19,087 nucleotides of DNA from contig JAUNNW010000005.1 in NCBI GenBank assembly GCA_030531285.1, forward strand, positions 1-19,087. Reading direction: 5' to 3'. Below are positions 13,539 through 19,087 of the stretch, one piece after another; position 1 is the stretch's first letter, and the number at the start of each line of letters is the position of its first letter. The notes beneath the pieces were generated by a model. That model was not told where the DNA came from and made no database searches. It saw only the letters and a list, made by a program, of their open reading frames with translations. This DNA is from Synergistaceae bacterium (lineage in GTDB: Bacteria > Synergistota > Synergistia > Synergistales > Synergistaceae). Made by a program: the position numbers and the translations under genes.

Positions 13539-15332
13539 ATGGCTGCTCCTAAAAACATTACAGGCTATATTTCAAAAATATCAGGCCCTCTTGTTATTGC
13601 CAGCGGCATGACAGGCGCAAGCATGTCTGACGTCTGCAAGGTTGGCAAAGCAGAGCTTGTCGGTGAAATTATCGAACTTAAAGGCGATACGGCGTCACTT
13701 CAGGTCTACGAAGAAACATCAGGACTTGCCACGGGAGAACCGGTCGTTTCAACAGGCCAGCCGCTCAGCGTTGAGCTTGCGCCTGGACTCATTGAACAGT
13801 TCTACGACGGTATTCAGCGTCCGCTTGAAAGCATTGAGCGTGCCGCAAAATCACCGTATATCCTTCGCGGAATCACGGTTCCCGCAATCGACCGCGAAAA
13901 ACGCTGGGATTTTAAGCCTGTCGTAAAAGCAGGCGATGAGGTTGGCGAAGGCGATTTCCTCGGTACAGTCAAGGAAACGGTTCTCGTTGACCACAAAATA
14001 ATGGTTCCTGTCGGACTTAAAGGCAAAGTAAAAGAAATCAAGAGCGGGGATTTCACAGTTGAAGAAACAATCGCCGTTATAACGGACGAAAAGGGCAAAG
14101 ACCATGAAGTGGCAATGCTTCAGAAATGGCCTGTCCGTAAAGCGCGTCCCGTTGTAAAACGTCTCGCTCCTGAAATTCCTCTTACAACAGGTCAGCGTGT
14201 TGTCGATATGTTCTTCCCGATCGCCCGCGGAGGTACTGCTTGTGTTCCCGGACCTTTTGGAAGCGGAAAAACGGTTATCCAGCACCAGCTCGCAAAATGG
14301 GCAAACGCTGAAATAGTTGTCTACATAGGCTGCGGCGAACGCGGAAACGAAATGACGGACGTTCTTCGCGAATTCCCTGAACTTATAGACCCGAACTCAG
14401 GACAGCCGCTTATGAAACGTACGCTGCTTATAGCGAACACTTCAAATATGCCGGTTGCTGCCCGTGAAGCTTCTGTCTACACAGGAATTACAATCGCTGA
14501 ATACTTCCGCGATATGGGCTACTCTGTCGCTCTTATGGCAGACTCGACCTCGCGCTGGGCGGAAGCTCTCCGCGAAATGTCAGGACGACTTGAAGAAATG
14601 CCCGGTGAAGAAGGCTATCCCGCATACCTCGGTACGCGTCTTGCATCCTTCTACGAACGCGCAGGCCGTGCAATATGCTGCGGAAAAGACGGACGCGAAG
14701 GCGCGGTATCCGTTATCGGCGCAGTTTCACCTCCGGGCGGAGACCTTTCAGAACCTGTAACGCAGAACACCTTCCGCGTTACAAAGGTCTTCTGGGGACT
14801 TGACTCAGCACTCGCGTATCAGCGCCACTTCCCGGCAGTTAACTGGCTGACGAGCTATTCGCTCTACGCGCAGACGCTCGGCGAATACTGGGACGCAATC
14901 TATGACGGTGAATGGAGTACATACCGCACGGAAGCAATGGGACTTCTCGAAGACGAAGACAAACTCAACGAAATCGTGCGTCTTGTCGGTATCGACGCGC
15001 TTTCAAAAGAAGAACGCATGGTGCTTGAAACCTCAAAATCAATACGTGAAGACTTCCTGCACCAGAACTCGTTCCATGAAATCGACACCTTTGCGTCAAT
15101 GGACAAGCAGTTCAAAATGCTCAGAAATATCCTCACGTTCCATCATCTTGCGATGCAGGCGCTCAAACGCGGCGCGCAGCTTTCAGCGGTAACGGAGCTT
15201 GACGTCCGCGACGAAATCGCCCGTATGCGCTATACGCTCGAAACAGAGCTTGACAAGCTTGACAGACTCGAAGACGAAATCAAGCGTGCAATCGGTAAAG
15301 TAACAACCGGAGGTGATACAAATGCTGCCTAA
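13539..15332 (+). CDS. atpA: V-type ATPase catalytic subunit A
   Basis: This 597-residue catalytic subunit hydrolyses or makes ATP. The Walker A motif GPFGSGKT is at 238-245, the catalytic Glu lies in GCGERGNEM just after it, and the Walker B strand is VALMADSTSRWAEALRE. The bulge domain typical of A subunits (about 115-195) is present, with WDFKP and the barrel-like repeats after it. The ATG follows AAGGGAAGG. The end overlaps the B gene by 11 bases. Full length with all key residues. Confidence 0.97.
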   Translation: MAAPKNITGYISKISGPLVIASGMTGASMSDVCKVGKAELVGEIIELKGDTASLQVYEETSGLATGEPVVSTGQPLSVELAPGLIEQFYDGIQRPLESIERAAKSPYILRGITVPAIDREKRWDFKPVVKAGDEVGEGDFLGTVKETVLVDHKIMVPVGLKGKVKEIKSGDFTVEETIAVITDEKGKDHEVAMLQKWPVRKARPVVKRLAPEIPLTTGQRVVDMFFPIARGGTACVPGPFGSGKTVIQHQLAKWANAEIVVYIGCGERGNEMTDVLREFPELIDPNSGQPLMKRTLLIANTSNMPVAAREASVYTGITIAEYFRDMGYSVALMADSTSRWAEALREMSGRLEEMPGEEGYPAYLGTRLASFYERAGRAICCGKDGREGAVSVIGAVSPPGGDLSEPVTQNTFRVTKVFWGLDSALAYQRHFPAVNWLTSYSLYAQTLGEYWDAIYDGEWSTYRTEAMGLLEDEDKLNEIVRLVGIDALSKEERMVLETSKSIREDFLHQNSFHEIDTFASMDKQFKMLRNILTFHHLAMQALKRGAQLSAVTELDVRDEIARMRYTLETELDKLDRLEDEIKRAIGKVTTGGDTNAA

Positions 15333-16719
15333 GGAGTATAAAACAGTTTCCAACCTTTCCGGCCCTCTTATGATGGTCGAACGCGTCGGAGACGTAAGCT
15401 ATGACGAACTTGCAGAAATTCGTCTTGCCAACGGCGAAAAACGCCGCGGAAAAGTCCTCGAACTTGACGGCGACAAAGCCCTTGTACAGGTTTATGAAGG
15501 CAGTTCCGGAATAGACGTCGCTTCCACAAAAGTTCGTTTCCTCGGAGACGTTCTGAAACTTCCTGTCTCAAAAGACATGCTCGGACGTATTTTTAACGGA
15601 CGAGGAGACCCCATCGACGGCGGCGCGGCAATTCTTGCCGAAACAAGCCTTGACGTCAACGGTAACCCAATGAACCCGTTCTCAAGAGACTATCCGTCAG
15701 AATTTATTCAGACGGGTATCTCAACAATAGACGGAATGAACCCGCTTGTCCGTGGACAGAAACTTCCGATATTCTCAGGCTCAGGTATGCCTCACAACCG
15801 CATGGCGGCGCAGATTGCGCGTCAGGCGACTGTTCTCGGAGGCAGCGCCGGCAATTTCGCAGTTGTCTTTGCGGCAATGGGCATTACGTATGAAGAAGCC
15901 AGCTTCTTCATGGAAGACTTCCGCAAAACGGGCGCTCTCGAACGTACGGTTATGTTCGTCAACCTTGCGGACGACCCTGCAATCGAACGTATCGCAACGC
16001 CGCGTCTTGCCCTGACCTGTGCTGAATACCTTGCGTTTGAACACGGTATGCATGTCCTCGTTATCCTTACCGACCTTACGAACTACTGCGAAGCGCTCCG
16101 TGAAATCTCAGCAGCGCGCAAAGAAGTTCCGGGACGTCGCGGATATCCGGGCTACCTCTACACCGACCTTGCCACAATGTACGAACGTGCAGGAAGACTC
16201 AGCGGCAGAGAAGGCTCAATCACGCAGCTTCCGATACTCACAATGCCTGAAGACGACAAAACGCACCCGATTCCTGACCTTACCGGCTACATAACGGAAG
16301 GACAGATAATCCTTGCCCGTGCGCTTCACCTCAAAGGCATCTATCCGCCTGTCGACGTTATGCCTTCGCTCTCGCGTCTTAAAGACAAGGGTATAGGAAA
16401 AGGCAAAACGCGCGAAGACCATGCCGACCTTATGAACCAGCTCTTTGCGGCTTACTCGCGCGGCAAAGAAGCCAAAGAACTTGCGGTTATCCTCGGCGAA
16501 TCTGCGCTCAGCGATGAAGACAAAGCGTTTGCAAAATTCTCCGACCGCTTTGAAGACGAATACGTGCGTCAGGGCGAATACGAGAACAGAACGATCGAAC
16601 AGACGCTTGCGCTCGGCTGGAAGCTTCTCACAATCGTTCCGAGACGCGAACTTAAACGCGTAAGAGACGAATACATCGAAAAATATCTGCTTGGTGCAGT
16701 ATTGGACAAAGAAGCTTAG
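15322..16719 (+). CDS. atpB: V-type ATPase regulatory subunit B
   Basis: This 465-residue B subunit alternates with A in the head and holds the non-catalytic nucleotide sites. As expected it lacks a Walker A motif, having FSGSGMPHNRMAAQIARQA instead, and keeps VLVILTDLTNYCEALREIS and the IPDLTGYITEGQI stretch. A GTG at 15313 is in frame, but GGAGGTGA (15309-15316) points to ATG 15322, within the last 11 bases of the A gene. Coupled translation suits the 3:3 ratio of A and B. Confidence 0.97.
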   Translation: MLPKEYKTVSNLSGPLMMVERVGDVSYDELAEIRLANGEKRRGKVLELDGDKALVQVYEGSSGIDVASTKVRFLGDVLKLPVSKDMLGRIFNGRGDPIDGGAAILAETSLDVNGNPMNPFSRDYPSEFIQTGISTIDGMNPLVRGQKLPIFSGSGMPHNRMAAQIARQATVLGGSAGNFAVVFAAMGITYEEASFFMEDFRKTGALERTVMFVNLADDPAIERIATPRLALTCAEYLAFEHGMHVLVILTDLTNYCEALREISAARKEVPGRRGYPGYLYTDLATMYERAGRLSGREGSITQLPILTMPEDDKTHPIPDLTGYITEGQIILARALHLKGIYPPVDVMPSLSRLKDKGIGKGKTREDHADLMNQLFAAYSRGKEAKELAVILGESALSDEDKAFAKFSDRFEDEYVRQGEYENRTIEQTLALGWKLLTIVPRRELKRVRDEYIEKYLLGAVLDKEA

Positions 16720-16729
16720 GTGACCTTAA

Positions 16730-17356
16730 ATGGTAAAGGCACTGAACGTTAACCCCAACCGCATGGAGCTTTCACGCATCAAAAGAAAGCTCGTGGTTGC
16801 CAAACGCGGACACAAACTGCTTAAGGACAAACAGGACGCGCTCGTAAAAGAATTCCTTGAACGAGCAAAAGCAGTCTGGAAAATGCGCAAAGAAATAGAA
16901 AGCGAAATTGGAAGCTGCTACAAAGGTTTCCTTCTCGCAAGCGCACAGACCCTGCCTGAAATCCTTGACCAGACGCTTATGAACTCCGGTGGCAACCTCA
17001 AGGTGAATGCGACCTACAACAACATAATGAGTGTTAAAGTGCCTGTCTTTGAAATTCCTGAACAGTCAACGGAGCTCAGCTACGGACTTGGAATATCGCC
17101 GGGAAGCTTTGACGTTGCGCTTGAGCAGTTCCTTACGCTCATGCCGCGGCTTGTCAGACTTGCCGCAGACGAAAAGGCGCTGAAATCAATGTCTCTTGAA
17201 ATCGAACGCACGAGACGGCGCGTCAACGCGCTTGAACACGTTATGATACCGCAGTTTACCGATGCTGTTCACTCCATCTCAATGAAACTCGAAGAACAGG
17301 AGCGCTCGACACTCAGCAGACTTATGGTTATCAAAGACATTGTCAGAAACCACTAA
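16730..17356 (+). CDS. atpD: V-type ATPase subunit D (central shaft)
   Basis: This 208-residue subunit D forms the long antiparallel coiled coil that turns inside the A3B3 head. Both helices are visible: NPNRMELSRIKRKLVVAKRG with LLKDKQDALVKEF at the start, and LEIERTRRRVNALEHVMIPQ at about 160-180, the family signature. TTAGGTGA over the B stop codon acts as ribosome site. It is the last gene of the operon and is followed by a strong hairpin. Confidence 0.95.
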   Translation: MVKALNVNPNRMELSRIKRKLVVAKRGHKLLKDKQDALVKEFLERAKAVWKMRKEIESEIGSCYKGFLLASAQTLPEILDQTLMNSGGNLKVNATYNNIMSVKVPVFEIPEQSTELSYGLGISPGSFDVALEQFLTLMPRLVRLAADEKALKSMSLEIERTRRRVNALEHVMIPQFTDAVHSISMKLEEQERSTLSRLMVIKDIVRNH

Positions 17357-17372
17357 AACAAATTTAATTTTG

Positions 17373-17408
17373 TACGAAAGACGGCGGCTTATGCCGCCGT
17401 CTTTCGTA
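17373..17408. terminator. Bidirectional terminator between convergent genes
   Basis: TACGAAAGACGGCGGC (17373-17388) is perfectly paired with 17393-17408 around a TTAT loop. The U-tract is poor on both sides, but the flank 17358-17372 is A/T-rich, better for minus-strand ending. It lies 17 bases before the end of the convergent regulator gene. Confidence 0.7.
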
Positions 17409-17424
17409 TTCTGCGCAATGTAAA

Positions 17425-17841
17425 TTAAAAAATCTTTTCCCCGTACTCGTAAAGAATTTCGCACACGTCGGTAATCTTTAATTTATTCGAAACTCCGTAA
17501 ATAACAATGGAATCCCGCCTGTTTCTGGGATTAAGCTGAGCAAGCCCTGCAATCTTGAGCAGACTCTGTGTTTCGCCCAAATCAAGCTGCATTCCGATTG
17601 CAATCGAAAGCAGAATATCCCGCGTTGCGGTGCGCGTTCCCTGAAAAACCTTGTAGACGTAATCGCCTCGCCCAGAACGCGCTGCTATATCCGTTATTCG
17701 AAGATCCTTTGCGGCAAGAAGCTTGTCAAGATATCCCGAAACGGTTTCATTTTCAAAATCTTTCTCATGCTGCTTAATAAAATTTTCCAAATCAGCGGTC
17801 TGTGTAATCTGATTCAGCAGCTCCTCAGTAACTTTTGCCAT
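17425..17841 (-). CDS. XRE-like helix-turn-helix regulator beside the kinase
   Basis: This 138-residue protein has an N-terminal helical part (1-30) and an XRE-type helix-turn-helix at about 36-65 (SGYLDKLLAAKDLRITDIAA, then YVYKVFQGTRTATRDILLSI), followed by helical LDLGETQSLLKIAGLAQLNPRNRRDSIVIYGV. The NPRNRRDSIVI stretch and overall layout recall a regulator family frequent in gut Firmicutes, often next to a Ser/Thr kinase. This is from memory and would need a search. A longer frame adds 20 residues upstream, but AAAGGGG lies eight bases from the inner ATG at 17841. The gene diverges from the kinase gene, so it may control or sense the kinase. Confidence 0.75.
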   Translation of the reverse strand: MAKVTEELLNQITQTADLENFIKQHEKDFENETVSGYLDKLLAAKDLRITDIAARSGRGDYVYKVFQGTRTATRDILLSIAIGMQLDLGETQSLLKIAGLAQLNPRNRRDSIVIYGVSNKLKITDVCEILYEYGEKIF

Positions 17842-17915
17842 CGCAAAAACCCCTTTAATGGTAAAATGGTGTGGTAAATAATATAGCACTTTAAGTTGCA
17901 CAAGGGGTGGACTCT

Positions 17916-19087
17916 TTGTCCAAAAATACAGAAAACTACCGACGCTCGTTATATCTTTCCACAGCCGTTCTGAGCAGCAGACAGGAATGTACGGTTGAAA
18001 AGGTCGTCAATTCCTTTGACGGAGGAATTTACGTGCGCCGAACCTACAAAGAGGACAAAACGGAAATCTTCCGTCTGCTTGCGGAAATCAAAAGCGCGTA
18101 TCTGCCTGAAATAGTTGAAATCTTCTCCGGCGACGGCGAAACTGTGGTAATTGAAAAATACATAGAAGGTGAAACCCTCGCCACGGCAATCGCGAATAAA
18201 AAACTGACAAAAACGGCTGCGAAAAACGCTGCCCGCCAGTTGCTCTGCGCATTGGACGCAATACAGAAAACCGGACTTGTACACCGCGACATCAAACCTG
18301 AAAACATAATGCTTGCAGAAGGGAAAATAACACTTATAGATTTCGGCATAGCAAGAATATACAAAGAAAACGAAACACGCGATACTCGCCATCTGGGAAC
18401 GGAAGGCTACGCCGCGCCTGAACAGTACGGTTTCAGCCAGTCCGACAAACGCACGGACATCTATTCAGCGGGAAAAACAATGCTGAAAATATGCGAAGCA
18501 GCAGGGCTAAACGGAATAGTGAAAAAGACGGCACTCCGCTGCTCTCAGTTTGATCCGCAGAACCGCTTTGAAGATGCCGAAGCGGCTCTGAAATATCTTG
18601 ATAAATCCGCAAAAGAAAAGTGCCTCGCAGTTTTTGCCTGCTGTGCAGTGCTGCTCTGTCTGCTATCGTATGCCTATTCAGGCTTCAAACCGCGGCAAAA
18701 TCTGTTTTCGCCTGTAACGGAAACGAAACAGGAGGTCAAACAGCAGCAGAAAAACACGGAAGCAGAAGAAAGCGGACAGAGAAAACAGAAAACAGCGGTT
18801 GAAAAGCGGCAGACAGCCGGCAAAAACGAAACGAAAACTGTAAAAACAGTTGATAATGCGGAGCAGTTCAAAACCGCCGGAATGAAAGACGTAATAAACA
18901 AACCCAAGGCGGAAACAGCGGAAAGAGCAAAAACAAAAGCGGAAAGCAAAGCGGTGCCGGAGGCAGAAAAAACGCCGTTACAGGCGGACGAAAGCAAAAA
19001 GCAGGAAAATACTCTGACACGCGTCCCTCAAATACTGCCTGAAGAAGAATATACGGAAGATGAAGAAAATCAGGAAACAGAAGAACA
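17916..19087 (+). CDS. Membrane Ser/Thr protein kinase (Hanks type), 3' end cut
   Basis: At least 390 residues are visible and the frame runs off the window. Kinase marks are HRDIKPEN (123-130, catalytic D125), DFG (142-144), AAPE (166-169), D181 in DIYSAG and R217 near the end of the domain. A membrane segment at about 236-253 is followed by an outside tail rich in Lys, Glu and Gln, with no PASTA repeat seen so far. The likely start is TTG 17916, six bases after AAGGGGTGG (17902-17910); GTG 17907 is in frame but less well placed. The glycine loop is poor (NSFDGGIYVRRTY), and the usual VAIK lysine appears as Arg41 or Arg42. Activity is therefore not certain. It diverges from the XRE gene. Confidence 0.85.
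   Translation, partial: MSKNTENYRRSLYLSTAVLSSRQECTVEKVVNSFDGGIYVRRTYKEDKTEIFRLLAEIKSAYLPEIVEIFSGDGETVVIEKYIEGETLATAIANKKLTKTAAKNAARQLLCALDAIQKTGLVHRDIKPENIMLAEGKITLIDFGIARIYKENETRDTRHLGTEGYAAPEQYGFSQSDKRTDIYSAGKTMLKICEAAGLNGIVKKTALRCSQFDPQNRFEDAEAALKYLDKSAKEKCLAVFACCAVLLCLLSYAYSGFKPRQNLFSPVTETKQEVKQQQKNTEAEESGQRKQKTAVEKRQTAGKNETKTVKTVDNAEQFKTAGMKDVINKPKAETAERAKTKAESKAVPEAEKTPLQADESKKQENTLTRVPQILPEEEYTEDEENQETEE

Noticed and set aside
1..19087. CRISPR array, insertion sequence or prophage genes
   Set aside because: No regularly spaced repeats, transposase, integrase or phage structural genes are visible.

Overview
This window looks like the chromosome of an anaerobic bacterium. It carries a complete Na+-type V/A-ATPase operon, strong AGGAGG-like ribosome sites, a holin-like small peptide of a kind common in Firmicutes, and an XRE regulator paired with a Hanks-type kinase of the sort seen in gut Clostridia and Negativicutes. 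Several proteins have cleavable signal peptides, and one has a TonB/TolA-like spacer; both features would suit a diderm such as a Negativicute or Synergistete. The sequence alone does not fix the phylum.

Layout. Positions 1-48 are the 3' part of an elongator tRNA-Met, followed by a terminator and a secreted ComEC-type metallo-hydrolase (103-945). After another terminator, 1301-5634 is a six-gene same-strand cluster: tail-anchored zinc ribbon, polytopic membrane protein, single-pass protein with a proline-rich arm, secreted PDZ-like protein, anchored OB/Sel1 protein, and a second secreted PDZ-like protein. I recognise no named system in it, and it is the best candidate here for an undescribed one. 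Behind it are a decayed zinc-ribbon gene, a single-HKD phospholipase D family protein, and an open frame without a start.

Positions 6821-7667 hold no large gene but are dense in small elements: a 29-residue holin-like peptide on the minus strand with its own promoter, an orphan strong terminator, a candidate structured RNA with promoter and U-tract (about 7226-7413), and a compact three-way junction (7444-7493). On the minus strand follow a flavin reductase and a 47-residue zinc-ribbon protein, with a MarR-like palindrome at the promoter.

Positions 8688-17356 are the V-ATPase operon in the order H/G-I-K-E-C-F-A-B-D, the same as the Enterococcus ntp operon. Several genes overlap or are separated by only a few bases. 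Subunit K keeps all the Na+ ligands known from Enterococcus hirae NtpK, so the enzyme most likely moves Na+. A perfect 16-bp hairpin ends the operon. A convergent XRE regulator gene and a divergent, TTG-started membrane Ser/Thr kinase gene, cut by the window end, close the sequence.

The 1301-6826 block is visibly more AT-rich and less regular in codon use than the V-ATPase operon, which fits an accessory insertion. No attachment-site repeat or mobility gene was found.
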